From the NCBI RefSeq assembly GCF_900100735.1, contig NZ_FNCJ01000019.1, positions 1 to 64,000 of the forward strand: DNA of 64,000 bases. Reading direction: 5' to 3'. The notes below the pieces were generated by a model that searched no databases, had not been told where the DNA came from, and saw only the letters and a program-made list of their open reading frames with translations. This DNA is from Paraburkholderia phenazinium. GTDB lineage: Bacteria; Pseudomonadota; Gammaproteobacteria; Burkholderiales; Burkholderiaceae. The translations under genes were made by a program, and so were the position numbers. Every line of letters starts with the position of its first letter. Position 1 is the first letter of the stretch. Positions 7,591 to 17,577 of this stretch are shown here, piece after piece.

Positions 7591-9147
7591 TTAGCAGTGA
7601 AGGGCGGCTTGCTGCCCGTGCTGCCTGAAGTGATCCAGACAAGCCTGCTCGGACAGCGGCGTGCTATGGAAGTAGCCCTGGAAGATGTCGCAACCCAGCT
7701 CGACGAGCGCGCCGCGTTGCGCAGCGGTTTCCACGAATTCAGCCACGACCTTCACGTTCCGCGAGCGGCCCAAGGCCGTAATCGTGCGGATGACATTCGC
7801 GGTGATGCTGTTGGTCAGCACCGCGCGCGTGAGAGAGCCGTCCAGCTTGATCGACGACACCGGAAAGCGCTGCATGTACAGCAGGGACGAGTGTCCCATG
7901 CCAAAATCATCCATCGAAAGACGCACGCCGGCCGTTGCGAGTTGTCTCAACGTCTCTTCGACAACGCTGTCTTCGGCCAAGGTCACCGCGACAAGCGGCG
8001 AAGGGCGCCGTACCGTGCATGATGCCATCGCAACAGCGCCTCCACGCCCGCGACGCGGCCTTCACGATCATGCATGGGCTGGTAGACCAGGCTCAATGCC
8101 TGGCAGCCGTGGTTCAAGCCGTCCCGAAGGCCCGAGAGCAGCCCGCGCGCCATGTGACCGACTTCGTCGTGGCGCCGGATCAGAGGCGCGCGTGCCGGTG
8201 GATTGCAGAGAATCGTCTGCATGATCACGTGAGCCGCTTCGGCCTCGCGTTTCTTGCGTTCAGCCTCCGCCCTGCGAACGAACGGTAGATACAGCGCCGT
8301 GCTCAGGCAGATCTCGCGCAGTTGCAGGAACACGCCCCGCCACGAGTCCGTGAGCATCCACCCGGAGAGTAGCGGCGGAGTCGTCCACATCAGGGCCACG
8401 GGGTGAAGCGTCAGCCAGCCGCTCTCCACCGCAGCGAGCGTAAGCAGGCAGAGCACCAGCGGCACGCAGATGAAAGGGATCAGGTAGAGCGAATTCAGCA
8501 CGATCGGCAGGCCGTACATGAGCAATTCGTTGATGTTGAAAACGGCCGGCACGCATGACCAGGCCTGACGCCATGACAGGCAGAGTGAGCCGGATTCCGA
8601 AGTAGAAGCTGGACTCGACGTCATAAGGCACGCGCGCCGGTGCGAACCAGCGTACGCGCATCATCTGCCGCAGCAGCTCGGCCGACGCGATGCCCACCAC
8701 GATGCCGCGGAGCATGGCGTTGCGCCCAAAGCTATCGCTGGAGACCGGCTGGGCAAACACGAAAAGCATGAAGTTGATGAGCGCCGACAGTGCCGCTGTG
8801 ACTGGGGACACGTCCATGCCATCGGCTGACATCGAGGGCAGGCGGCGCACGAGGTGAGCGGCAATGAGCGGGGCCAACGCCCGCCCCATGACGCCGTGCG
8901 TGGCCAGTACGATCAGGTTCAGGCGCTCGTGCCAGCTCTTTGCCCCGAGCGCGGCCATTGCATGCTGATAGGCATCCCAAGGCAGGGTCTGCAGCAGCAC
9001 GGCGCCCAGGCCGAAGAAGGTCAGGGGCATCAAGGTCACGAACGCATCCCTGACGACCCCGAGCCAAAGCACCAATCGCATGGCCGGTCGACTGGATCGA
9101 AGGCGAGGCCACGCATCCCGACGCTTCATATGTACAAAGTTGCCCAT
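7591..9147 (-). pseudogene. Broken PTS EIIC-like / EAL phosphodiesterase gene
   Basis: Three successive minus-strand frames make up one former gene. Frame one (9147 to about 8560) encodes membrane helices up to FYFGIRLTLPVMA. Frame two (about 8590 to 8010) continues with the cellobiose-type EIIC signature FNINELLMYGLPIVLN and WTTPPLLSGW, then an EAL start (LVYQP, VEALLRW). Frame three (about 8010 to 7591) holds the EAL C-terminus (SMDDFGMGHSSL, VVAEFVET, FQGYFHS). At the second junction roughly 60-70 residues of a normal EAL domain are missing, including the LAEE and VNLS parts that carry metal ligands. One frameshift plus one frameshifting deletion imply loss of function. The intact relative would be a membrane-bound cyclic-di-GMP phosphodiesterase with an EIIC-like sensor. 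Confidence 0.85.
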
Positions 9148-9572
9148 GTTGTCTCTATGGAAGATCCGTGATCCCGTAGGGCCAAAAGACCGAAGGTCAA
9201 TATACAGATTACAGATCAGCTACATGGGTATGCGGCAATACGCTTCGATGTTTGAGGCGGGAATTGTGTAGGGATTTGCTGAATTTTTCGTGGGGATATT
9301 CTCTATATATAAATCTAAGGAAGTCTAACTCATGGCGTGATGAGAGACCCGAACGCCCGCCCGCAGGTCGTGAGCCAGCGGGAATGTCCTTAATAATTTA
9401 TCGGGAAGACCTCAATGGGTGGCTGTAAATGAACGATCGCATTACTTCATACGTTTATGAGGAAACCTAAAGTAGTTATTCTGCTTGCCGATATTCACTC
9501 TGGATAGCTTGGTATGAATGCGACGCACTCGGACGTCGCTGCGAACGAACGACCTACCGGGAACAGAGTGCA
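9148..9572. other. 425-bp divergent intergenic region
   Basis: Common upstream region of the decayed EAL gene and the GGDEF gene. It contains copy C of the 30-bp element (9269-9298), followed directly by a very AT-rich stretch with TATATATAA near 9306-9314 that could be a promoter. No RNA gene was seen. Confidence 0.55.
9269..9298 (+). promoter_or_regulatory. Conserved 30-bp intergenic element, copy C
   Basis: Starts TAGGGATTTGCTGAATTTTT and ends CGTGGGGATA. The 17 bases TGTAGGGATTTGCTGAA (9267-9283) are identical to copy A (2574-2590). It lies about 120 bp upstream of the EAL pseudogene start and about 275 bp upstream of the GGDEF gene. Confidence 0.6.
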
Positions 9573-12500
9573 ATGGCGAAATGGAAGTCCTGGTGGCGGC
9601 AGATCCTACGCTGCTTTCTCGTGCCTCTGGTGTTTCTGGCGGTGGCCATGCCGACCGCCGATGCCGCCGATGCCTGGTACGTCGGCGCGACGCCCATTTT
9701 TCGCCACGTTGAGCTGCCCGGCGACATCGTGCCCACAGCAATGCTGCAGGATCGGGAAGGCCTGATCTGGATCGCATCGCAGACCGGTCTCGCCAGTTGG
9801 GACGGCTATCACTTCCACGGCTACGTTGCCAACCCCGGCGTGCCCGGCAGCTTGCCCTCGTCTTGCGTCAACGCGCTGCATGAGGACCGCGAAGGCCGCC
9901 TCTGGGTAGGGACCGATAGCGGCGGCCTGGCGCGGCTCGACAAGGCAACCGGGATCTTCTGGACGCTCGGCGCGGGTCCCCAGGGCTTGAGCAGCCCAAG
10001 CGTGTTTGCGCTCGCCGCCGACGGTGCGGACGGCCTGTGGGTAGGCACAGCCGCCGGATTAGACCGGCTGAACTTCGCTACCGGCAAGGTGCGGCATCAA
10101 GCCGAGGGGGGCATCCCGCCAGGCCTGCCGGCTCGCCGCGTCAACGCCCTCCTCGTCGATCGCTACGGCAACCTATGGGTTGGCACGGCGGAAGGAGTCT
10201 ACGTGCTACGCACCGTTGCCCAGGCCTTTCAGCCGGTGCCGACGGCCGGCATCACCCAGGGCGCCGTCGAGGTGTGGAAACTGGCAGAGGATGGAGCAGG
10301 GCGTGTCTGGGTCGGGACGCAAGCGAACGGCGCCTTCGTGATCGAGCCCGGCACGACGACGGCCCGACAGGTACGCGACAGCGAGCGCACCGACGGAAAG
10401 GGAGTCGAGACCTACTGGGTATCTGCGATCATCGACGCCGGCGACGCTCAGGTGTGGCTCGGCACGTGGTCTCAAGGCATCGTGCAGGTCGATACCCAAA
10501 CCTGGACGACGCGGCGCCTACGCCATGATCCTGGGTTGCTCGGCAGCCTGGCCAAGGACGATGTGCCAGCGCTGCTGCGCGACCGCAGTGGTCTCGTCTG
10601 GGCCGTTGGACCGAATCTGTTCGACTCGATCGATCCTACGCAGCGGGCGATATCCACCTGGTACGGCAACGATGGTTACCTGCTCGGCGGCACGCAAGCG
10701 GGGGTTACCGCGATGCTGGTGCGGCCTGACGACAGCGTCTGGCTCGGTGGTAGCAACGGCGGTGTCGAGATCGTTCTGCCAAACCGCGAGCGCGGCCGGC
10801 TCCTGGCGGCCCAGGATGGCGTTTCGCGCATGACGCTTCCCAAGGCCGCCGTGTATTCGATGGCAGAAGGGCCGAACGGCAGCGTCTATATCGGCACCGC
10901 AAAGGGTCTGTACCGGACGCGCGACGGCGCCCGCAGCGTCGAGCGGATGGAGTTTCCCGGCCGGCCGCCGACTGCATTGGTCAGGGCCATACGTTTGATC
11001 GGCGACAGGCTCTGGATTGGGGGGACGAACGGACTGAGCTACGTCGACCTGTCCGCACAAGGCGCCGCGGCGCAAAGCGTTCCAGGTCTGGAAAGCGCGG
11101 ACATCATGACGGTTAGCGGCCTCGAAGACGGATCGCTTTGGGTGGGAACGTCGACAGGTCTGGTGCGTTACTGGCCAGCAACCCGCCGCCTCGAGCGACC
11201 TTGGCCGGAAGACCCGGAGCGGGTCGGCTTGCCAGGCAGCCGGGTTACCTCTGTAGTTCAGGACAGGCGTGGCCGGCTGTGGGTCGCGTTCTACGGTGCC
11301 GGGGTGCGCGTGGTCGAACCGGGCGCGCGGGGAGCGGCTGTGCGAGTGCATCGCGTCGGTCACGAGCAGGGTCTGCGGAACAACGCCGCGAACGCCCTGT
11401 TGCTCGACGCGCAGGGCAACGCATGGGTGAGCACCGACAGCGGCATCCTGCGCATCGACAGCAACACGCTGACCACCACGCTGCTGCAAGAGGCCGATGG
11501 GGTCGGGCTGCTCCCGTACTGGACTTTGTCGGCCGGCGCCACGCCGGAAGGCGATCTGCTGTTTGGCGGCAGCGGGTTGACGGTCGTGCACCCCGGCGAA
11601 TTCCACCCCTCGCCCTACAAGGCCCCCATCGTGCTCACGGATCAGGATGGGCGGCCGATATCGCCGTCCGGAATCACGCTCGGCGCTTCGCAACGCACGG
11701 TGCAGGTCACCTTTGCTCTGCTCGACTACACCTCCCCCGAACGCACGCGCTACGCCTACCGCCTGGCCGGGCTGGAGGACGCATGGACTGACTCACCCGC
11801 CGACCTGCGCATCGCCCACTACACGAACGTGCCGCCCGGCAACTACACGCTGCAGGTGCGGGCGTCGAACCGTGCAGGCGAGTGGTCGGCGTCGGCGAAT
11901 CTGCCGATCCGCGTCGTGCCGGCCTGGTACGAGACGATTTTCTTTCGCGTGATCATGGCAGCGCTGCTGCTGGCGCTCTTCGGCATGCTGATGCAAGTGC
12001 GCACGCGGCTACTACGTGGCCGTGCCGCGGCGTTGGAGACCCTGATCGCGCAGCGGACCCAGGAACTCCAGCAGCGGTCAGATGAACTTGTGCGCCGCAC
12101 GGCGGAATTGCAGGCTAGCGAACAGCGGCTTGAGCAGTTGGCTTACTTCGACGGATTGACGGGCCTCGCGAATCGGCGGCATTTCAATGACGATCTGCAG
12201 CACCTGGTGGAGCAGGCGCGTCGAGGCACGGACTTCGCGCTTGTGCTGGTCGACCTCGACCGCTTCAAGCCGATCAACGACGCCTATGGTCATGACGCCG
12301 GCGACGCGGTACTGAAGGCTGTGGGCTCGCGCCTGCGCCTGACGACGCGCGAGGTCGATCTCGTCTCGCGTCTTGGCGGCGACGAGTTCGCGGTGCTGCT
12401 CAGCCAGCCGGGCGACCGCGAGGCCGTGGCCGCAGTGTGCGAACGAATCATCGCCATGTTTGCCCAGCCGATTCCATACCGCAGCCTATCGTTAGAGGTT

Positions 12501-12659
12501 AGGGCGAGCATTGGTGTCGCGCAGTGCCCGCAGGACGCACGGGATGCCACGGCGCTGTACAAGGCCGCGGACGTGGCGCTCTACGCGGCAAAAGAGGCAG
12601 GCCGCGGCGCCTGGCGCTGGGCCGGAGCGCCTTTTGAAGTGGATGGGTCTTCACGATGA
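9573..12659 (+). CDS. Two-component-regulator-type propeller protein with GGDEF diguanylate cyclase domain
   Basis: 1028 residues. A signal peptide or anchor (about 1-31, ending PTADAADA) precedes a long periplasmic beta-propeller region (about 40-690) built from Reg_prop repeats of the form DREGxxWIxxxxGLxxxD. A Y_Y_Y domain (YAYRLAGLEDAW, TNVPPGNYTLQVRASN) and one membrane helix (about 785-808) follow. Then come a coiled coil and a cytoplasmic GGDEF domain with intact GGDEF (935-939) and an inhibitory I-site R926-x-x-D929. It should make cyclic-di-GMP in response to a periplasmic ligand, with product inhibition. Histidine kinase parts usual for this sensor type are replaced by GGDEF. It precedes the cellulose genes and may supply their activator (inference). 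Confidence 0.92.
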   Translation: MAKWKSWWRQILRCFLVPLVFLAVAMPTADAADAWYVGATPIFRHVELPGDIVPTAMLQDREGLIWIASQTGLASWDGYHFHGYVANPGVPGSLPSSCVNALHEDREGRLWVGTDSGGLARLDKATGIFWTLGAGPQGLSSPSVFALAADGADGLWVGTAAGLDRLNFATGKVRHQAEGGIPPGLPARRVNALLVDRYGNLWVGTAEGVYVLRTVAQAFQPVPTAGITQGAVEVWKLAEDGAGRVWVGTQANGAFVIEPGTTTARQVRDSERTDGKGVETYWVSAIIDAGDAQVWLGTWSQGIVQVDTQTWTTRRLRHDPGLLGSLAKDDVPALLRDRSGLVWAVGPNLFDSIDPTQRAISTWYGNDGYLLGGTQAGVTAMLVRPDDSVWLGGSNGGVEIVLPNRERGRLLAAQDGVSRMTLPKAAVYSMAEGPNGSVYIGTAKGLYRTRDGARSVERMEFPGRPPTALVRAIRLIGDRLWIGGTNGLSYVDLSAQGAAAQSVPGLESADIMTVSGLEDGSLWVGTSTGLVRYWPATRRLERPWPEDPERVGLPGSRVTSVVQDRRGRLWVAFYGAGVRVVEPGARGAAVRVHRVGHEQGLRNNAANALLLDAQGNAWVSTDSGILRIDSNTLTTTLLQEADGVGLLPYWTLSAGATPEGDLLFGGSGLTVVHPGEFHPSPYKAPIVLTDQDGRPISPSGITLGASQRTVQVTFALLDYTSPERTRYAYRLAGLEDAWTDSPADLRIAHYTNVPPGNYTLQVRASNRAGEWSASANLPIRVVPAWYETIFFRVIMAALLLALFGMLMQVRTRLLRGRAAALETLIAQRTQELQQRSDELVRRTAELQASEQRLEQLAYFDGLTGLANRRHFNDDLQHLVEQARRGTDFALVLVDLDRFKPINDAYGHDAGDAVLKAVGSRLRLTTREVDLVSRLGGDEFAVLLSQPGDREAVAAVCERIIAMFAQPIPYRSLSLEVRASIGVAQCPQDARDATALYKAADVALYAAKEAGRGAWRWAGAPFEVDGSSR

Positions 12660-12684
12660 CATGGTTGAGTCCGCCATATGTGCC

Positions 12685-12712
12685 GATATCCTTATAGATA
12701 GATAAGGATATC
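12685..12712. promoter_or_regulatory. Perfect 11-bp inverted repeat between GGDEF gene and bcsA
   Basis: GATATCCTTAT (12685-12695) and ATAAGGATATC (12702-12712) with a 6-nt spacer. It is AT-rich and lacks a following T run, so it looks more like a protein-binding palindrome than an intrinsic terminator. The flanking decamer GCCGATATCC (12682) recurs at 12821, closer to bcsA. A degraded relative of the 30-bp element (TAGGAATATACTCAATATTC, 12725) follows. Confidence 0.45.
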
Positions 12713-12919
12713 CTTATATTGCGTTAGGAATATACTCAATATTCATAACAAATTGATTCGAAAGCCTGGTCTTAAGAATGTAAAAAATAGTTAAGGCAGG
12801 CTAAATATTCTCATCACAACGCCGATATCCCTTTAGTCGAAAGTCTTTCAATTTATTTTCGAGCCGCTTCACGACGCATCGCCGTTCGCGCGTTTGGCGT
12901 CACACGACAAAGTTCAGAT

Positions 12920-15283
12920 ATGAGTGAAGTCACTGACGCGCCGGTTGTCGACGAGGTGCTGTCTCCCACTGCTGCCAAAGAAAAGCGCGAAAACGCAATC
13001 GCGCGGCTAGTCGACGCGTTGCCACTCGCAGCGTTACCCGGGGGCGCGATTGCAGGCGTCTGGGCTGGCTCACTGGCAGCGCTCGCCGTGCTGGCTACCG
13101 TCAAGTTTGACTTGAGCGCTCAATTCTGTCTCTCTTTCGCCGTGCTCGGCGCTATGCTCCTGCTTCGGCACGCGGCCAAACTGGAGCGCACCCGGTTGTT
13201 CTTTCTCGCCTGCTCGGCGTTCCTGACCTTCCGTTATCTCTTCTGGCGCACGACCGAGACGCTAGGCTACAACGGGCTAGCCGACTTCATCTTCGCGCTG
13301 CTCCTGTACGTCGCCGAGCTGTATGGAATCGTGGTGGCCATGCTTGGCCTCTTCGTCAACAGCCACCCGTTGCAACGCGCGCCCGTGCCGCTGATCCGCA
13401 CGCCAGGTGCGTTGCCGCGTGTCGACGTATTCATCCCGACCTACAACGAACCCCCCGACATGCTGGAAATCACGCTACGGGCGGCGCTCGACATGCGCTA
13501 TCCCCGTGATCTTCTGAGCGTTTATCTGCTCGACGACGGCGGCACGCAGCAGAAGCTGAACCAGACGGACGCGGGGAAAGCCGCCGACGCTCACGCGCGG
13601 GTGCAGGCATTGAAACAGATGGTTGAATGCCATGGCGGCCTTTACCTCTCGCGCGAGCGCAACGAGCACGCGAAAGCGGGCAACATCAACGCCGCATTGA
13701 CCCGCACGAACGGTGACCTGATTGTGATCTTCGACGCGGACCACGTGCCTACCGCCGATTTTCTCGAGAAAACAGTCGGTCATTTTCAGCGGGACGAGAA
13801 ACTGTATCTCGTGCAGACGCCTCACTTTTTCATCAATCCCGATCCGCTCGAAAAGAATCTCGGCATGTTCGGCAAGATGCCGCCGGAAAACGAAATGTTC
13901 TACTCCGTCGTGCAACGCGGTCTCGATTTCTGGAATGCCTCGTTTTTCTGCGGCTCCGCGGCGGTGCTGAGGCGCTGCTACCTCGAGGAGATCGGCGGCA
14001 TCGCCGGCACCTCGATTACGGAAGACGCCGAAACGGCCCTGACACTGCACGCACGCGGCTACAGCAGCACTTACGTGAACGAGGCGCTGATTTCCGGTCT
14101 GCAGCCCGAAACATTTTCGAGCTTCATTGTGCAGCGGGTGCGCTGGGCGCAGGGCATGATCCAGCTATTCCTGTTGCGCAATCCGTTACGTCTCAAAGGA
14201 CTCACGCTCGCGCAGCGGATTTGCTACTTTTCGAATGCATTTTTCTGGTTCTTCTGTTACGCGCGCCTTGTATTCGTATTCGCACCGGTAATGTACCTGG
14301 TGTTCGGACTGCAGTTCTATAACGCCACCATTCCCCAGTTCTTCGCGTATGGCTTGCCACAAATGATCGCGGCGATTCTCGCCTCCGATTTCCTGTTTGG
14401 CCGCTATCGCTGGACGCTGATCTCCGAGGTATACGAACTGCTGCAGTCGATGTTCTCGCTGCGCGCGGTGGTGTCGGTCATGGTCAATCCGCGCGCGCCC
14501 GCCTTCAAGGTAACGCCCAAGGGCGAGCGGATCGAGGAAGACACCATCTCCGAACTGGCCGGCCCGTTCTATCTGGTCTACCTGCTCGTCCTGCTCGGCA
14601 CCGTTGCCGGAATCTGGAAACTTCTGCACGGTAGCCCTCACCGTGACGTGATCGTGGCGTCGCTCGGTTGGAGCGCGCTGAATCTGGTCCTGCTCAACGC
14701 GTGCATCGGCGTGCTGTACGAGCGCAAGCAACGGCGTGCCGTGCCGCGTGTGCCGGCCGATCTCGAAGCAGCACTGCATGTGCCGTCTACCATTGCCGAA
14801 GCTGGGGCACTGACAACATTCGCGTGCCGCGTTGTCGACATGTCCGCGGGCGGCCTGAGACTCGTGATCCCGGCGAGCGCACAAGCAAGTGTTCCGCGCA
14901 ACTGCGCGGCGACGCTCGAAATTTTCAACGTCGCATTGGGGCGCGTCAGCCATGTGCCGCTCATGGTCCGCAACGCGTTTCCGGGGCTCGACGGCGCGCT
15001 GACGGTGGGCGCCCAATTCGCTGACGAAAGCGTGTCCGGCCGATCGGAACAGGTTGCGCTCGTATTCGGCGACAGCGGCCGCTGGCGTGACTTCCGCGAG
15101 AGCCGCAACCGGCGCGTGGGCATTGTCCGTAGCCTCGGGATCGTCGCGAGTCTTGGCACCGTGCACGCGTTCAGCCATTACCGCGGTTTCTTCCGCGGCA
15201 TGTTGCGCTATGCAGCGCTGCCACGGCGCATGGCATCACGCGCGATCGCTTCATTCGGTTTTTTCTCCAAAGCAGACTCATGA
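12920..15283 (+). CDS. bcsA: Cellulose synthase catalytic subunit (UDP-forming)
   Basis: 787 residues. N-terminal membrane helices precede the family 2 glycosyltransferase domain with FIPTYNEP, DDG (205-207), DAD (272-274), TED (367-369) and QRVRW (405-409), all the catalytic and glucan-binding residues. More membrane helices and a C-terminal PilZ domain follow, with the arginine motif near RRAVPR and DMSAGG, so cyclic-di-GMP should activate it. It polymerises UDP-glucose into beta-1,4-glucan and pushes the chain across the inner membrane. The stop overlaps bcsB by 4 bp. The upstream region carries the inverted repeat at 12685 and a direct repeat, possible regulator sites. Confidence 0.96.
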   Translation: MSEVTDAPVVDEVLSPTAAKEKRENAIARLVDALPLAALPGGAIAGVWAGSLAALAVLATVKFDLSAQFCLSFAVLGAMLLLRHAAKLERTRLFFLACSAFLTFRYLFWRTTETLGYNGLADFIFALLLYVAELYGIVVAMLGLFVNSHPLQRAPVPLIRTPGALPRVDVFIPTYNEPPDMLEITLRAALDMRYPRDLLSVYLLDDGGTQQKLNQTDAGKAADAHARVQALKQMVECHGGLYLSRERNEHAKAGNINAALTRTNGDLIVIFDADHVPTADFLEKTVGHFQRDEKLYLVQTPHFFINPDPLEKNLGMFGKMPPENEMFYSVVQRGLDFWNASFFCGSAAVLRRCYLEEIGGIAGTSITEDAETALTLHARGYSSTYVNEALISGLQPETFSSFIVQRVRWAQGMIQLFLLRNPLRLKGLTLAQRICYFSNAFFWFFCYARLVFVFAPVMYLVFGLQFYNATIPQFFAYGLPQMIAAILASDFLFGRYRWTLISEVYELLQSMFSLRAVVSVMVNPRAPAFKVTPKGERIEEDTISELAGPFYLVYLLVLLGTVAGIWKLLHGSPHRDVIVASLGWSALNLVLLNACIGVLYERKQRRAVPRVPADLEAALHVPSTIAEAGALTTFACRVVDMSAGGLRLVIPASAQASVPRNCAATLEIFNVALGRVSHVPLMVRNAFPGLDGALTVGAQFADESVSGRSEQVALVFGDSGRWRDFRESRNRRVGIVRSLGIVASLGTVHAFSHYRGFFRGMLRYAALPRRMASRAIASFGFFSKADS

Positions 15284-17577
15284 GTACTTCGTCGACTTCC
15301 CGTGCCATCGTCCGTGCGGTGTATTGCGCACTGGCCTTGCTTGTCCCCGGCGCCGCCTTCGCCGCTGCCCACCCAACGAACCAGACTGTCGCCGGGCCCG
15401 CAGACGCCCAGGTGGTTGCCGCGAAAGCCGCGCCAGTCTCGCTTGCTACGCTGGCCAATCTTTCCGGCGTGCTGCGTCTTGCCGGCGCTGCAGCGTCCAG
15501 TTCCATGAGCGTGCCGGTCTCCGCTCGCGAACAGGTGCTGGCGGCCACACTGCATCTGGTCGTAACGAATTCGATTTCGCTGCTTACCGATCGCTCGCAG
15601 CTTGCCGTGCGTATCAACGGCCGCACCGTTGCGCAGTTGCAACTATCGTCGCGGCAGCCCGAGGCGACCGCCGATATCCGCATCCCGGCTGACCTGCTGC
15701 GCCCCGGATACAACACGTTGACCTTTGCGGTGGCCCAGCACACGACAGAAAACTGTGAAGACCCGGATTCACCCGAACTGTGGACCGAGATTGACACCAG
15801 CGCATCGACGCTGCAGTTGCAGACGGAACTCAAACCTCTCACACCGACCCTCGCCGATCTCGACGAGCTGATCGATCCCAAGCAGTGGTCCGCGCGTCCG
15901 CTGGACATCGTGAACGCAGCGCATCCGGATAGCGATCCGCAGCTTGCTAGTGGCGGTCTGCTCGCGCAAGGGATCGCACTGCGCTTGCGCTATCTGGATC
16001 CGGCATTGCGCGTACTCGACGCACAGCGCGGCGCGGGCGAGGGCATGTTGCCCGGCTTCACGCTCGCCTCGCTCGCGGGTGCGGACGTCCTGCTCATCGG
16101 CACACGCGACGCCTTGCGCGGCGAACTCGATCCGCAGATTGCGGAGCGCATCCAGAGCGGCTTTCTCGGCATCTACCCGAAGCCGGGGGACGCACGGCAC
16201 TTCGTGCTCGTCGTCAGCGGCCGTGACGACAGCGAGGTCAACCGTGCGGCGCGGGCGTTCGCCCATCGCGAGCTGCGCTTGCCCCATCGTGATGAGATGT
16301 TGATCCGCGAGCTCGACGAATCGGCCATGCCTGCGTGGTCGGCAAACCGGACGGTGTCGGGAACGGCGCCGCATACCTTCCGTCAACTCGGTCTCACTAG
16401 CCGCACGTTGGGTCCCGGCGAGCACGCCGACATGGAGATACGGCTGCCGGCCGACATCTATGCGCCCGAAGACGCACGCGTGAACCTGGACATGAACTTT
16501 ACCGAGGGCGCGAAGATGCGCGAGGACTCGGTACTCAACATCTTCCTGAACGGACGATTCGAACAGGTGATCGCGCTTGATCAGCAACAGGGTGCGGTCA
16601 TGCGGCGCTATCGCGTCACCATTCCCTTGCGCGACTTCAAGCCAGGCGCCAATACGCTATCTTTGCGGCCGGTGCTTGTACCGCTGGTCACCGACCGGTG
16701 CGCACTGCGTTCAGCGGGGAATCTCGTACTCACCGTGTTCGACGATTCAACTCTGACGCTACCGCCCGCGTCGCACTTCACCACCTTGCCGGACCTCAAG
16801 CGCCTTGCCGACAGCGGCTTTCCGTACACCGTACAGCCTGACGGTGCAGTGCTCGCCGTGCGGGTGGCATCGCATGACAACGACACCATCGCGGCCGCAT
16901 GGACGCTGCTGGCCCGGCTTGCACAAACCCAAATGGCACCGCTCACGGATGCTCAGGTCACCTACGGCGAACCCGCGCCAGGCCGGGACACGATTCTGAT
17001 CGGCGCCGCGGCGGCGTTGCCGCCGCCGGAACTCCAGGATGCGCCGTGGTCGCCGGGACACGCCATCCGTATTGCGGACGGCGGGCTCGCCCCTGAACAG
17101 CCGGGCGGAAACTGGTTCGTGCAACACTGGGACAGTTGGTTCGGAACCCCCGCTGATACCGCACCGGCAAGCGTTACGCTGCGTGGCGACGCGCGTCTGT
17201 CGGACCGCTTGCTCGTCATGCAGTATCGCGGTAAAGGCGCGGGCAAACTCTCCGGCACGGTCACTGTGCTCACCTCCCGCACCACGCCCGAATTGCTGCT
17301 GGGTGTTACGCGACTGGTCGCGTCGGAGTACTGGACCGACCTCGACGGCGATGTCGCGCTGCTGAGCTTCGAGCACGCTGGGCTATGGACGAGCCGGGTA
17401 GGCGACACCTACGAAACGGGTACGCTCCGCACTTGGGACCATCTTGGTTTCGTGCTGTCCCAGCATCCGTGGTTTGGCTACGCAGTGCTGATCCTGCTGC
17501 TTGCGGTGTTCGCGACATCGACCGCATTGCTGCTGCAACGCCACCACCGGAACCGGCACCGTGACGCGGATCAATAA
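15280..17577 (+). CDS. bcsB: Cellulose synthase periplasmic subunit BcsB
   Basis: 765 residues. A signal peptide ends near GAAFAAA, followed by the large periplasmic part with alternating carbohydrate-binding-like and flavodoxin-like domains. The protein ends in a single membrane helix (YAVLILLLAVFATSTALLL) that contacts BcsA. Matching BcsB features include NTLTFAVAQHTTENCEDP and YWTDLDGDVALL. It guides the nascent glucan through the periplasm and is required for BcsA activity. The ATG overlaps the bcsA stop (ATGA at 15280), and the 3' end overlaps the proposed bcsC start by 17 bp. Confidence 0.95.
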   Translation: MSTSSTSRAIVRAVYCALALLVPGAAFAAAHPTNQTVAGPADAQVVAAKAAPVSLATLANLSGVLRLAGAAASSSMSVPVSAREQVLAATLHLVVTNSISLLTDRSQLAVRINGRTVAQLQLSSRQPEATADIRIPADLLRPGYNTLTFAVAQHTTENCEDPDSPELWTEIDTSASTLQLQTELKPLTPTLADLDELIDPKQWSARPLDIVNAAHPDSDPQLASGGLLAQGIALRLRYLDPALRVLDAQRGAGEGMLPGFTLASLAGADVLLIGTRDALRGELDPQIAERIQSGFLGIYPKPGDARHFVLVVSGRDDSEVNRAARAFAHRELRLPHRDEMLIRELDESAMPAWSANRTVSGTAPHTFRQLGLTSRTLGPGEHADMEIRLPADIYAPEDARVNLDMNFTEGAKMREDSVLNIFLNGRFEQVIALDQQQGAVMRRYRVTIPLRDFKPGANTLSLRPVLVPLVTDRCALRSAGNLVLTVFDDSTLTLPPASHFTTLPDLKRLADSGFPYTVQPDGAVLAVRVASHDNDTIAAAWTLLARLAQTQMAPLTDAQVTYGEPAPGRDTILIGAAAALPPPELQDAPWSPGHAIRIADGGLAPEQPGGNWFVQHWDSWFGTPADTAPASVTLRGDARLSDRLLVMQYRGKGAGKLSGTVTVLTSRTTPELLLGVTRLVASEYWTDLDGDVALLSFEHAGLWTSRVGDTYETGTLRTWDHLGFVLSQHPWFGYAVLILLLAVFATSTALLLQRHHRNRHRDADQ

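Noticed and set aside
10518-11693. Long minus-strand open frame (391 codons) opposite the propeller-GGDEF gene
   Set aside because: It mirrors the coding frame of a high-GC gene, has low-complexity Arg/Pro/Ala composition and no recognisable domain or ribosome site.
14186-15178. Minus-strand open frame of 330 codons opposite bcsA
   Set aside because: Antisense to the PilZ and membrane region of bcsA, with no family features.
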